A stretch of DNA of 64,000 nt from Lysobacteraceae bacterium. GTDB taxonomy: Bacteria; Pseudomonadota; Gammaproteobacteria; Nitrococcales; AK92. Location: NCBI GenBank assembly GCA_012523465.1, contig JAAYIK010000025.1:1-64000 (forward strand), read 5' to 3'. Both the position numbers and the translations under genes were made by a program. Shown here in pieces: positions 50,837 to 60,292 of this stretch. The notes below the pieces were generated by a model. That model worked only from the letters and a program-made list of their open reading frames with translations, was not told where the DNA came from and did no database searches. How positions within the stretch are numbered: position 1 is the stretch's first letter; each line of letters starts with the position of its first letter.

Positions 50837-51106
50837 ATGAGCGACTTCGAATATTGCGAGGAATGCGGCGAGGAGTATTCGCTGGAGGAGCACGATTCGT
50901 GTCCGAACTGTTTCGAGGATGAAACCGTCATCTGCGAAGAGTGCGGAACTGAGTACCTGCTCGAAGAAGGGGAGTGCCCTTACTGCGCGGAATGGGAGGT
51001 GCCGGAAGGGACCGAGTGCGAGTTCTGCGACAATCCTGCGGTCGCTTACGTGCAGGATCACCCCGTTTGCCAAGATCACTACGACGACGCTTATCCTATC
51101 GACTGA
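50837..51106 (+). CDS. Acidic Cys-rich zinc-ribbon-like small protein
   Basis: 89 residues, strongly acidic, with five CxxC pairs in order (CEEC, CPNC, CEEC, CPYC, CEFC), plus a last Cys and two His near the end (VCQDHYDD). The pairs would bind two to three zinc ions as rubredoxin-like knuckles. The start follows AGGAG with a 7-base spacer. I cannot name a partner; such proteins often act as transcription or ribosome-associated adaptors. It stands 126 bases before the AtoE gene. Confidence 0.8.
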   Translation: MSDFEYCEECGEEYSLEEHDSCPNCFEDETVICEECGTEYLLEEGECPYCAEWEVPEGTECEFCDNPAVAYVQDHPVCQDHYDDAYPID

Positions 51107-51231
51107 ATCTGGACGCAGGAAATTCAGCTGTTAAGCTCATCTAAAGGAATCCCCTCCCGGGGAGCAGGCGCAGGAATGCGCTAGTCGAGCCGTATATCTA
51201 CCCCTATAAGAACGAGAAGGGAGGAGAGTCG

Positions 51232-52545
51232 ATGTTCAAAAGAATAACTATGGCTTCTGTCCGGCTGGTCGAGCGCTGGCTACCGGACCCCTATGTGCTC
51301 GTGCTCATCCTCACGCTGATCACCTTCGTCGCTGGGATGCTGATCGGCAACACCCCTATGCAAATGATCGACCACTGGGGGACCGGCTTCTGGGGCCTGC
51401 TGCAGTTCTCGATGCAGATGGTGCTGATCCTGGTCACCGGCTGGGTGCTGGCCAGCACGGTCTTCTTCCGCCGCATCCTGGAGGCGGTGTCCAGGCTGAC
51501 CCGTACGCCGGGGCAGGCCATCATCGGCGTGACCTTGGTGGGCCTGATCGCCAGCTGGATCAACTGGGGCTTTGGCCTAGTGATCGGCGCCATGGCGGCC
51601 CGGCAGATCGCGCGCCAGGTTCCCGAAGTGGACTACCGGCTGCTGATCGCCAGCGCCTATTCGGGCTTCCTGGGCTGGCACGGCGGCCTGGCCGGCGCGG
51701 TGCCGCTCACCATCGCCACGGAAGGGCACTTCCTGGCCGACAAGATGGGCCTCATCCCCACCAGCGAGACTATCTTCTCCTTCTACAATCTGGCCATCGT
51801 GGTGGCGCTCTTCATCATCGTTCCGCTCGTCAACTGGCTGATGATGCCGGATAGGGAGCACACCGTGACGGTCGATCCGGCCAAGCTGGTCGATGAGCTG
51901 GAGGTGCCGCGCCCGGAGAAGGAAACGCCGGCCGACAAGCTCGAGAACAGCCTACTGCTCTCCGTCGCCATCGGCGTCATGGGCGTGATCTTCGCCGCCT
52001 ATTACTTCATCTCCAAGAGTGGCGGGCTCAACCTCAACATCGTCAACTTCATTTTCCTGATGCTGGGCATCCTCCTGCATGGCAGCCCCGCGCGGCTGCT
52101 CAAGGCCGTCGAGACGGCGGCGCGCGGCGCTTCCGGCATCATCATCCAGTTCCCGTTCTATGCCGGCATCATGGGCATGATGCTGCACTCGGGGCTCGCG
52201 CAGGTGATCTCCGACTGGTTCGTGGCGATCTCCACGGCCGACACGCTGCCGCTGTTCACCTTCTGGGCCGCCGGTCTGGTGAACATCTTCGTCCCCTCCG
52301 GCGGCGGCCAGTGGGCGGTGCAGGGACCGATCATGATCCAGGCCGCGCAGGAGCTGGGCGCCGACCTCGCCAAGGTGGCCATGGCGGTGGCCTGGGGCGA
52401 TGCCTGGACCAACATGATCCAGCCGTTCTGGGCCCTGCCGGCGCTCGCCATCGCCGGCCTGCGTGCCAAGGACATCATGGGCTACTGCCTGATCATTCTG
52501 GTGGTGTCGGGCATCGTGGTCAGCCTGGGGTTCGTCCTCCTGTAA
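51232..52545 (+). CDS. atoE: Short-chain fatty acid transporter, AtoE family
   Basis: Inner-membrane protein, 437 residues, about 11-12 helices. SASYSGFLGWHGG-like core (SAYSGFLGWHGGLAGAVPLT near residue 142), SASWINWGFGL-type segment (LIASWINWGFGLVIGAMAAR near 105) and NIFVPSGGGQWAVQGPIMIQ near 350 are family hallmarks. It imports short-chain acids such as acetoacetate or butyrate. The activating enzyme AacS is encoded at the other end of the window rather than next to it. ATG at 51232 after GGGAGGAGAG. Confidence 0.93.
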   Translation: MFKRITMASVRLVERWLPDPYVLVLILTLITFVAGMLIGNTPMQMIDHWGTGFWGLLQFSMQMVLILVTGWVLASTVFFRRILEAVSRLTRTPGQAIIGVTLVGLIASWINWGFGLVIGAMAARQIARQVPEVDYRLLIASAYSGFLGWHGGLAGAVPLTIATEGHFLADKMGLIPTSETIFSFYNLAIVVALFIIVPLVNWLMMPDREHTVTVDPAKLVDELEVPRPEKETPADKLENSLLLSVAIGVMGVIFAAYYFISKSGGLNLNIVNFIFLMLGILLHGSPARLLKAVETAARGASGIIIQFPFYAGIMGMMLHSGLAQVISDWFVAISTADTLPLFTFWAAGLVNIFVPSGGGQWAVQGPIMIQAAQELGADLAKVAMAVAWGDAWTNMIQPFWALPALAIAGLRAKDIMGYCLIILVVSGIVVSLGFVLL

Positions 52546-52807
52546 GCGGTGCTTGCGGTTTGCCTTCAGGAGCCGGGGGAGCTCTGCCCCCCCGGCGTTT
52601 CAGGCCGGAAGGGCTCTCCGCACCGCGTCTCGGGTCGGAGGCCCCTATCCTTGATGGAAGCAGCCGCGACCGGCCGCGACAACCAGGGGGCACGGGGTTT
52701 TTCCGCAGCGGGGGTCTGAGCGCGGCACCAGCGGCAACCGTCACCGCCAACCGCCACCGGCATCCAGGCGTGGCGGGTTCCTTAAGCAGCGTTCGCCAGC
52801 GAAGACG

Positions 52808-52847
52808 AAAAGAGCGCTACCGCAACACGCTCGGCAGCGCTCTTTTT
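52808..52847. terminator. Bidirectional terminator between atoE and the MCP gene
   Basis: AAAAGAGCGCT (52808-52818) pairs with AGCGCTCTTTT (52836-52846), with an inner CCG/CGG and a T-run. It serves atoE on the plus strand and the chemoreceptor on the minus strand. The remaining 52546-52807 shows no gene. Confidence 0.85.
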
Positions 52848-52869
52848 CGATTCCTACCTAAAGCCGCCC

Positions 52870-54573
52870 TCAGCTTCCCTTGGACGCCAAGGAACCCCGC
52901 TCGGGAATGCTGCACATGAGCGCATCAGTACGGAACGTGCTCACGATCGCTTGCAGCCTCTCCGTCAGCTCGGACAAGTTGCGGCCGGCGTTCGCCGCCT
53001 TGCTCGCGCCTGCGAGCGTCTCACGCGCAACGTCGCGAATGGCGATGACGTTGCGGTTGATCTCCTCGGCTACGGCGCTTTGCTCTTCCGCGGCCGAAGC
53101 GATCTGCGTGTTCATGTCGCTGATCTGGTCAACGGCGGCGACGATCTGCTCAAGGGCTGCGCCGGCCTCGGAGACCTTGCTCACGCCCACCTGAGCCTGC
53201 TCGCGGCTGGAATTCATCGTGGCGACGGCGCGGGCGATGCCGGCCTGCAGGCGCTCGATCATTTCCTGGATCTCGCCGGTGGATTGCTGGGTGCGCTGGG
53301 CCAGCACACGCACCTCGTCAGCCACCACAGCGAAGCCGCGGCCCTGCTCGCCGGCGCGCGCCGCCTCGATGGCGGCGTTCAAGGCCAGCAGGTTGGTCTG
53401 CTCGGCCACGCCGTTGATCACGTCCAGCACCGAACCGATGTTCTCGCTCTCGCGCTGCAGGGCGCGAATGGCCTCGGCCGTCTGCTCGACTTCCGCCGCC
53501 ACGCGGTCCATGACATCGATGGTTTGCGAGACGATTTGCTTCCCTTCGCCCGCAGCCTGATTGGCGCCAGCTGCGGAATCAGCGGCCTGGGCAGCGTTGC
53601 GGGAAACTTCCGCCACGGACGCGACCATCTCGTTCATTGCCGTTGCCACCATCTCGATCTGTTCTTGCTGTTCCCTGGCGCCGGCATTGGCGCGTTCCCC
53701 GAACGCGGAGCTGTCGCGGGCGGCGCCGGCAAGCTGGGTGACGGCGGCCGCCAGCTCCAGGATGAGCTCCTGGAAGCGGGCGCTCATGGCGTTGAAGGCG
53801 GAAGCAATCACGCCGAGCTCGTCGCGTCCTTCGTAATTGGCGCGCGCGGACAGGTCGCCCGCGGCCATTTGCTGTGCCGCCCTAGCTACGGTTTCCACGC
53901 CGCGGGATACCTGGCGAATGGTGTAGACGGCAAAGCCGATAGCCAGGACCGTGACCACGAGGAAAACGACAATCGTCAAATTGCGGGACCAGCGGTAAGC
54001 CGCGGCCGCCTCCTCATACAGGGCTTGCGCCTGCTGGAGGTGGTTGGCCATCAGCTTGTTGGCGGCTTCCTCGGCAGCCACGTAGGCGGGATTGATCCGT
54101 TGCAGCAGGATCGCGTTGGCACCGCGGTAATCCTCGCGCATGAGCCGCTCGAGCGCTGGCAGCAGGCCTTGCTCGAAAAGGATCTGCTGGCGGCGTTCGT
54201 ATTCGTGGATGGCGTCGGCCGCTTCGCTGTCGCGTGGATACCTGCTCCAGATGCGCTCGATCTCCGCCAGAGACTGGCGAATGATGTCGGTATGCCGCGA
54301 CAGGGGATGATCGTGCGAGTCGGCGAAATGCGCGGTTGGGTCGTGCTGCAGGGCCAGCAGTACATGGGTGCGGGCCGTCCCCAGCAGGTTGAGCAGCCGG
54401 CCCAGCTCGCCGGTGGGCTGCAGGCGCTCTTGATAGATCGAGCGTAGCGAGTCGCGCGAATCAACGAAGCTGGACAGCCCCATCGCGCCGATCAGCAGCA
54501 TTCCCAGAATGGCGACGACGACCATCACCGTCAGTCGCCCCTTGATGGCATGGCGGCTCAATAGGTGCAACAT
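52870..54573 (-). CDS. Methyl-accepting chemotaxis protein
   Basis: 567 residues. First membrane helix at about 14-34 ([20 protein letters not shown]), periplasmic four-helix-bundle sensor to about 185, second helix near 190-210 ([20 protein letters not shown]), HAMP, then the cytoplasmic signalling hairpin with the invariant tip [20 protein letters not shown] and [19 protein letters not shown]. No pentapeptide (NWETF-like) at the C terminus. I chose the start at 54573 (MLHLLSRH), where basic residues lead into helix 1. Ligand unknown. Its gene stands alone, separated from atoE by a shared terminator. Confidence 0.92.
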   Translation of the reverse strand: MLHLLSRHAIKGRLTVMVVVAILGMLLIGAMGLSSFVDSRDSLRSIYQERLQPTGELGRLLNLLGTARTHVLLALQHDPTAHFADSHDHPLSRHTDIIRQSLAEIERIWSRYPRDSEAADAIHEYERRQQILFEQGLLPALERLMREDYRGANAILLQRINPAYVAAEEAANKLMANHLQQAQALYEEAAAAYRWSRNLTIVVFLVVTVLAIGFAVYTIRQVSRGVETVARAAQQMAAGDLSARANYEGRDELGVIASAFNAMSARFQELILELAAAVTQLAGAARDSSAFGERANAGAREQQEQIEMVATAMNEMVASVAEVSRNAAQAADSAAGANQAAGEGKQIVSQTIDVMDRVAAEVEQTAEAIRALQRESENIGSVLDVINGVAEQTNLLALNAAIEAARAGEQGRGFAVVADEVRVLAQRTQQSTGEIQEMIERLQAGIARAVATMNSSREQAQVGVSKVSEAGAALEQIVAAVDQISDMNTQIASAAEEQSAVAEEINRNVIAIRDVARETLAGASKAANAGRNLSELTERLQAIVSTFRTDALMCSIPERGSLASKGS

Positions 54574-55086
54574 TCTTTTCCATCCGGGAGAGTCATGGGT
54601 TATAGCGAAAACCGGCAATGCAGGTCACGTGCCGAAAGCGATAGCTGCGGCTACTTAATTATCGCTTGATAATGTCGTCGCCGCGACGAGCGCCGAACAA
54701 GACCAGAGCGCAAGATCGGCGGCTGGCTGCGATGCCGCCGTCATGACACGGCCAGGGTTGTGGCTGGCAGTCTCAAGCGCCTGGTCACCTACGGCGCCGC
54801 CTGCGTGGCGATCACTCGCTAGGGATACCGGGTTTCGGCATCTCCATGCAATGCCATCGCATTCTTGAAATGCGCTACTAAAGAGCGTCAGGAGTCCGAT
54901 TAACTTTAGCGTTTGCCATTTCTGCGAGCTGGTTTCCAAGCCGGTGGCCGGCCGACGCCGTGAGCACGGGAAGCTTTGTGCTCTGGGACGGGCGGCAAAT
55001 CCGGTGCGAAGGCCAGGATGGTCTGGTTGTGCCTGTGCGGAATGGATGCGGCCATCCCGGTGGGACGGCCGGCGCAGGCAGGGGAG
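54574..55086. other. Intergenic region, 513 bp
   Basis: Upstream of the MCP gene and downstream of the porin remnant. ATTATC-GCTT-GATAAT at 54658-54673 is a perfect 6-bp dyad in AT-rich sequence, a candidate operator for the MCP promoter. A 94-codon frame on the minus strand (54655-54939) has no protein character and I do not support it. No RNA gene seen. Confidence 0.4.
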
Positions 55087-56197
55087 CTAGAAGTAATAAC
55101 CGATGTTGAGGTTAAGGCGCTGCTCGCGGTCGCGGGCGTCGCCGGTCATGGTGCCGCCGATGAAGGGCTGGTTTCGGGCGGAGACGAAGTCCAGGTAGGC
55201 CAGGACCGGGCCGGCTTCCAGGGAGAGCCCGAGGACGTTCATGACGGTGTCCTTGCTGCCGTCGGCTTTGTCGGTCACCAAGCTGTTGTCGAAGTAGAAG
55301 GTCAGCGCCGAGATCGGCCCCCAGCTGACCGGCAGGCGGTAGGCGAGATTGGCGGTATAGGTCATGGCGTCGGCCGGGATGCCGTAGGTGGCCTGATAGG
55401 CCCCCATGACCAGCCGGTCGGCGCCGCTGTCGAGGTCGTACTCGTACCAGGTGGCCTGCAATTGCAGGTTCCAGCGACCGTAATCGCCGTTGAGATGCGC
55501 CGCCACGGCACGGTAGTCGCCGGCCTTGCCGGAGTCATCATGCACTTGGCCGCCCATCGCGGAGATACCGATCTGGGTCGCGGCGCCACCGCCGGCGCCG
55601 AAGGTATAGGCCACGCGGCCAACCAGGGTGTTGGCTTCACCGATAGCGCTGCCGTCATTGTCCGCGATCACGTCGAAGGAGTAGCGCTCGGGGCCGGTGC
55701 CGCCGCCGCCGCGCTCGTCGTTCTTGAAGAATCCCAGGCGCACGTCCCAGGGCTGCGCCAGCCACGAGAGCTTGATGCCAGCGTCGTAGTCGTCTTCCAA
55801 CCCCAGGTAGAAATTGCTGCTGAAGAAGAAGCTGTGCGAGTTGAAGGGCAGGTTGCCGAAGGGGACCTGGGTGATGCCGGCCTCGCCGCGCAGCGTCTCG
55901 GTGAAGTCGTAGCCTACCCAGGCGTGGTGGATCACCTGCATATAGTCATAGTAGCGCGCTTCGGCGGACAGGATGAGGCCATTGATGCGGCCGTCGACGT
56001 TGATGCGAAAGGTGTCGAAGTCGATGTCGCCGCCGCGGCTTCTGTTGCCGGAGTCGTAATCCTCGTAGCTGTACTGGAAGCGTACGGCACCGCCGATGCG
56101 CAGGCCGTCTTCCTGGGGCCAGGGCAGGCATTGACGTGGTAACCAGCGCCGCAGTCAGGACGAGCTGCGGAAAACTACGATGGAGAGATTCGGGCAT
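55087..56197 (-). pseudogene. Outer-membrane porin, frameshifted in a G/C homopolymer
   Basis: The ATG at 56197 gives a signal peptide (FPQLVLTAALVTTSMPALA). At 56115-56118 a run of four G (plus strand) in place of three moves the reading frame; dropping one base restores QEDGLRIGGAVRFQYSYEDY and continues through strand after strand (ANTLVGRVAYTFGAGGGAAT, WNLQLQATWYEYDLDSGADR) to the terminal Phe (NLNIGYYF), total about 369 residues. The barrel resembles carbohydrate- or DcaP-like porins. As written, only a short signal peptide fragment would be made. Confidence 0.83.
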
Positions 56198-56309
56198 CAG
56201 GCGACTCCTGGCTTGTTGATTGTGCACAAAAGCTGGACGTGTGCGCTGACCACGCTGGAAAAGACTTAGTCTGCCGAAGCGGGCAGGCCAAGGCAAAGGC
56301 GGCTAGCCG

Positions 56310-57068
56310 CTACATTTGTCGGAATTTGTCGGCGTAGCTGCGACTGACGGCAAGCGTATGGTCGGTGTCGCGCAGCGTCAGCAGGAGCCGGCCGCGGAAA
56401 TCGCGGGTGACAGAGTGGATTTGGCGGACATTGACGATGCAATTGCGGTGAATGCGCCAGAAGTGGCGTGGATCGAGGCGGGCTTCGAGCTCCTTGAGCG
56501 GGGTGCGGATGAGAAACTCGCCGTCCAGGGTATGGATGGTGGTGTACTTGTCCTCGGAGCGGAAAAACAGCGCCTCGGCTGCCGCGATCAGTCGAATGCG
56601 CTCCCCGACCGACACGCGCAACCACTCCAGATGCGGCTCCGGTTGCGCCAGCGCGCGATCGAGCCGCGCCAGCAGCGCGGCCAGGTCGGGTGTGGACCGA
56701 TCGGGAGCGGCAAGTCGCCGCCGCAGCCGCTCGACCGTGGTCAGCAGCCGCTCCTCGCGCACGGGCTTAAGCAGATAGTCCACGGCTTCCCGCTCGAACG
56801 CCTCGACCGCGTACTGATCGTAGGCCGTCACGAAAACCACATGGCAGGAATGCGGCAGCCTCCGGCTGACATCGAGCCCGGTCAGGCCAGGCATTCTGAT
56901 GTCGAGGAAGGCGACGGCAGGGCGCATGGTAGCCAGCGAACGCAGGGCTTCGTGGCCGTCGCTGGCGTGATGGATGCTGCCAAGCTCGGGCCAGAGCAGC
57001 CGGAGCTGGCGTTCGAGGTCGCGCCCGAGCTCCGGTTCGTCGTCGGCGATGAGGACGGTGACGGTCAT
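56310..57068 (-). CDS. LytTR-family response regulator
   Basis: 252 residues. Receiver domain with acid pair Asp9/Asp10 (LIADDEPE), phosphoacceptor Asp56 (VAFLDIRMPG), Thr81 and Lys101 (DYLLKPV); C-terminal LytTR DNA-binding domain from about 145 (RIRLIAAAEALFFRSEDKYT, FWRIHRNCIVNVRQIHSVTR). It overlaps the sensor kinase gene by four bases, forming a LytS/LytR-like pair. The target is unknown; regulators of this type often control the adjacent transporter or an envelope gene. Confidence 0.93.
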   Translation of the reverse strand: MTVTVLIADDEPELGRDLERQLRLLWPELGSIHHASDGHEALRSLATMRPAVAFLDIRMPGLTGLDVSRRLPHSCHVVFVTAYDQYAVEAFEREAVDYLLKPVREERLLTTVERLRRRLAAPDRSTPDLAALLARLDRALAQPEPHLEWLRVSVGERIRLIAAAEALFFRSEDKYTTIHTLDGEFLIRTPLKELEARLDPRHFWRIHRNCIVNVRQIHSVTRDFRGRLLLTLRDTDHTLAVSRSYADKFRQM

Positions 57069-58129
57069 GATCGAGGCAACCTCAGGCGCGCGGTCACTCC
57101 GCCATCTGGGTTCTCCTGCACCTGGAGCCGACTCTGGTGGCCATAGAGCGCCAGCAGGCGCTCACGCACGTTGGCAAGGCCGGTGCCTGCCCGCTGATTG
57201 CCGCCGAGGCCAACGCCGTCGTCGATGACGTCGATGTCGATGTAGTCCCCGACCGCGCGGGCACGGATCGAGAGCGCGACGGGCCCCGGCTTCGGCTCCA
57301 GGCCGTGGCGGATCGCGTTTTCCACCAGCGGCTGCAGCAGCATGGGGGATAGGCGTTGCTGGCGCAAGGCGTCGGGAACGTCGATGTGGAACCTCAGCCG
57401 CTCTCCCATACGCAGCCGCATGATGGCGAGATAGTTGGCGAGCAGGTCGAGCTCCTCGCCGAGGGTGATGTGCTCCTTACGACTGTGGCAAAGGCTGGCG
57501 CGCAGGTAGTCGATCAGGTGATCGAGCAGGCGCTGGCCCAGGTCGGGATCGCGGCGGATGAGGCCGCGCAGCAGCGCTAGGGTGTTGAACAGGAAGTGCG
57601 GCTCCACCTGCGCCTGCAGCAGCCGCAGCTCAGCTTCGATGCGGGCCTTGTCGGCCTGCAGATGCTTGAGGCGCATCTCGCGCAGCCCCTTTTCCACCAG
57701 CAGCGTGCGCTCGCGGTGGAAGGCGAACACCGTTACCGCGGCGCCGAACAGCAGGCTCACGACCACCGTCTGCCAGAACCTCTCGCCGAAACCGTTCAGC
57801 AGCGGCAGGCCCGTGAGCAGATAGCCAAGGCCCGCGCCGAGCAGCGAACCGCCAGTGACCGCAACCACCAGTCCGGCCTGCTGCTGCCGTCCCCGCGGCA
57901 GCCAGCGCAGGGCACTCTCCACGCCGAGATAGATGGTCAGGCCGATGCTCTGCGAAAACAGCCAGTTCACTGCGAAGGGTCCGCCAAAGTCGATGCCGGT
58001 CAGGAAGAGAGCGACGGCGGTGTTGAACAGCAGGATGCCGCCCCAGCGGACCCAGGCCGGCAGCTCCAGCCAGGGTGACTTGGCAATCGTGCGCGTGGTT
58101 GTACTGGTTCGATCCATCGTTGCTTTCAC
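57065..58129 (-). CDS. LytS-type sensor histidine kinase
   Basis: 354 residues. Four membrane helices in residues 31-137 with no extracytoplasmic sensor domain, a short coiled coil, then a His_kinase domain (QAQVEPHFLFNTLALLRGL with His178) and a HATPase with the N-box LLQPLVENAIRHGLEP and G-box DDGVGLGGNQRAGTGLANVR. The His-kinase/HATPase_c_5 layout matches LytS/YpdA. It is transcribed before and coupled to the response regulator. Confidence 0.93.
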   Translation of the reverse strand: MKATMDRTSTTTRTIAKSPWLELPAWVRWGGILLFNTAVALFLTGIDFGGPFAVNWLFSQSIGLTIYLGVESALRWLPRGRQQQAGLVVAVTGGSLLGAGLGYLLTGLPLLNGFGERFWQTVVVSLLFGAAVTVFAFHRERTLLVEKGLREMRLKHLQADKARIEAELRLLQAQVEPHFLFNTLALLRGLIRRDPDLGQRLLDHLIDYLRASLCHSRKEHITLGEELDLLANYLAIMRLRMGERLRFHIDVPDALRQQRLSPMLLQPLVENAIRHGLEPKPGPVALSIRARAVGDYIDIDVIDDGVGLGGNQRAGTGLANVRERLLALYGHQSRLQVQENPDGGVTARLRLPRS

Positions 58130-58162
58130 GGTATGCCGCCGCCGCGCTCTCCCTGTCGATGG

Positions 58163-59503
58163 TCAGGCCCGGACGAAGTGCCCATGGAAACCCAGCGGCA
58201 GCGGGTAAGGCAAGGCCGCCTCCGCCACCGGGCCGTCCGCCAGGCGGGCGGCATCGAACAGGGTCAAGCGGGTGACTCCGGCAGCTGTGTCGAGCACCGT
58301 GCCCAGGAGCCAGCTGTCGCCGTCCTCTGCCGTGGCCGATTTGGGGACGACCACATGCTCTTCGAGCATGACCTCGTCGCCGAACCTATGAATTTGCTCC
58401 GTTTCCCGGTCCAGGTCGATCCGGCGGAGCGCGTTGAACCCCGGGCGCTCCAGCTTGCCGCTTGCCTCCACGACGACGAGGTAGCGCTGCCGGCGGCCGT
58501 TGTGGCGCGGATCAATGGCGGGAAATTCGCTGCGGCCCGGCAGCACCGCCTGCGCCGCCTTGCCCGATGCATGCAGCGTGACGCGGGCAGGCTGGGCATA
58601 GTCGTGACGGACCGCGCCGCCGCGCATGAGTGCGCGGAAGTGCTCGGTCAGCACGGCGGCATCGGCAAAGCGCAGATAGTCGAGATGGATGGTGCCGCCG
58701 GGCTCTTCCCAGGCATTGCCGATATGGAACAGGAACCCGGCCGGCAGTTCGTACCAGCGCTGCCGGGACCAGTCGTTCTTGGCGATCACCAGCGCCCGCA
58801 TGGGGCGATCGGGCTGCCAGACGTAGCTGTCCAGCACACTGGCTCCCTCGATGAGCCGTTCCATGGCGAGCAGTAGCGGCGGCAGTAGGAAAACGAGATG
58901 GCGTTCGGTGATGGCGAAATCGTGCACGAACGGCAGATCCGCCACTGGCAGCGCCGCGGCTCGCTTCAGCCTGCCGTCGGCAGCGACATGGTAGAGGATC
59001 AGCGATTGATTGCCGGCAATGCCGAAGTTCCAAAGGCTGCCGTCGCTATCGCGGCGCGGGTGGGCGGAAAAGGGCAGACCCGCCAGGTCGTCGCGCCAGA
59101 CTACCGGGCCGCGGGTACGCAGTGTGTCGGGATCGATGGCCCAGGCGGAGCCGCCTTCCCAGAGGGCGAGCAGATCATCGCCGTGTCGGATGACGCTGGT
59201 GTTGGCGACGTTCATCTGATCGGGGCTGGTGATCGGCTGCATGCCTGACAGGCGGGTGCCGAAGGCCGGCACGAGCAGACGGCCCGCTGCGCGTTCGGCC
59301 GCATACTTGCGCGTTTCCACAAAGCGGCCCAGGTGCGAGATGCGGCCATTCTCGATGCGGAAGGCCTGCACCATGCCGTCACCGTCGAACCAGTGCCGGT
59401 AGCGAGTGCCGCCGCGCTCATGGCGAGCCGGCATGTTGCGGTAGAACACGCCGCGCAGGTCGTCAGGCCAGCGGCCGCTGAGCGTAAGCGATTCGGCTTG
59501 CAA
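58163..59503 (-). CDS. Carotenoid oxygenase (RPE65/CCD family), probable N terminus further upstream
   Basis: At least 446 residues: an iron-dependent cleavage enzyme acting on carotenoids or related alkenes. DLRGVFYRNMP and YRHWFDGDGMVQAFRI open the propeller; His ligands fit LPFSAHPRRDSDG, LPFVHDFAITERHL, FLFHIGNAWEEPGG and the terminal GFHGHFV. The TTG at 59503 is the first conventional start, but the frame continues upstream with family-like sequence (NLPTQPLTAPLGWHTIEHDV) to an ATA at 59566-59564, following GAGGA, exactly where an ATGA overlap with the preceding gene would sit. An ATG-to-ATA change is likely, so expression may be reduced. Confidence 0.82.
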   Translation of the reverse strand: MQAESLTLSGRWPDDLRGVFYRNMPARHERGGTRYRHWFDGDGMVQAFRIENGRISHLGRFVETRKYAAERAAGRLLVPAFGTRLSGMQPITSPDQMNVANTSVIRHGDDLLALWEGGSAWAIDPDTLRTRGPVVWRDDLAGLPFSAHPRRDSDGSLWNFGIAGNQSLILYHVAADGRLKRAAALPVADLPFVHDFAITERHLVFLLPPLLLAMERLIEGASVLDSYVWQPDRPMRALVIAKNDWSRQRWYELPAGFLFHIGNAWEEPGGTIHLDYLRFADAAVLTEHFRALMRGGAVRHDYAQPARVTLHASGKAAQAVLPGRSEFPAIDPRHNGRRQRYLVVVEASGKLERPGFNALRRIDLDRETEQIHRFGDEVMLEEHVVVPKSATAEDGDSWLLGTVLDTAAGVTRLTLFDAARLADGPVAEAALPYPLPLGFHGHFVRA

Positions 59504-59562
59504 GACGTCATGCTCGATGGTGTGCCAGCCGAGCGGGGCGGTTAGCGGTTGCGTGGGCAGAT

Positions 59563-59991
59563 TTATGGCGAGTTCCTCAGCGCGATGGAGATGGTCAAAT
59601 CCTGTCCGTCCATGGCGATGGCAGCTGCTTCAAAGCTTGGCGGCCCCAGGTTGCCTATGGCGTTGCGGCTGAAGCCGTAGGGCTCGGTCGGAATCCCGAG
59701 CAGGTTGGTGTCGAGCACGCCGTTGCCGTTGAGGTCCTGGAAGGCCGCGACGGCATAGCGGCCGGGGGGCAAATCGGTGAAAGCTGCGGAAGGCCGCGTG
59801 GCCCAGCGCTTAATCACCGCCAGCCTGAAGCCGTCGCGCCGCTTGAAGCTGGCCGCGTCGTCGAACAGCGCCAGATAGACCGGCGCGTCCTGCCTGGCAT
59901 TCGTGACCTCGACACGCAAATCGGCCGTCGAGCCGGTGCCGCCTGCCGTGAGCGTTGCGGCTGCGAGCGAGTAATACAGATATCCGAACAT
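59563..59991 (-). CDS. DUF2141-domain secreted protein
   Basis: 142 residues: short signal-like N terminus (LYYSLAAATLTAGGTGS), then DUF2141 (RVEVTNARQDAPVYLALFDD, AAFTDLPPGRYAVAAFQDLN, GNGVLDTNLLGIPTEPYGFS). Such proteins are periplasmic and of unknown function, often next to carotenoid or outer-membrane genes, as here. The ATG at 59991 is preceded by AAGAGGCAGAAGAG; an in-frame ATG at 60030 is possible but has no ribosome site. Its TAA stop overlaps the suspected ATA start of the carotenoid oxygenase. Confidence 0.82.
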   Translation of the reverse strand: MFGYLYYSLAAATLTAGGTGSTADLRVEVTNARQDAPVYLALFDDAASFKRRDGFRLAVIKRWATRPSAAFTDLPPGRYAVAAFQDLNGNGVLDTNLLGIPTEPYGFSRNAIGNLGPPSFEAAAIAMDGQDLTISIALRNSP

Positions 59992-60292
59992 GGCTCTTCT
60001 GCCTCTTGTCGATTTCAGGCGAGAGCCCATTGGACACTTAATCTGCCTCGGGCAGCGATGGATATGCGACGGATGGCGTGATGGAGCGATAGGCTGTGGA
60101 TGCGGGGCGCGAATGGCGGCCAGCTGGCTCCAAGGAAGGCTAGAAAGGGGCGAGCAATATTGTCCCCTGGGACCGGGACGCCCATAATCCGCTTTCGGCC
60201 GGGAAAATCGAATCATTAAAAACCGATAATAAATTTGCGCTCGCAGGGCATGGCCGAGCCCCTCCGAGGGCGAATTTGGTTGCTGAGGTCCC
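59992..60292. other. Divergent promoter region, 301 bp
   Basis: Between the DUF2141 gene (minus) and the DUF945 gene (plus). AT-rich sequence at 60205-60236 (ATCATTAAAAACCGATAATA) looks promoter-like, with GATAAT as a possible -10. No gene or RNA seen. Confidence 0.4.

Noticed and set aside
54655-54939. 94-codon frame on the minus strand
   Set aside because: No ribosome site, no protein-like composition, no family resemblance.
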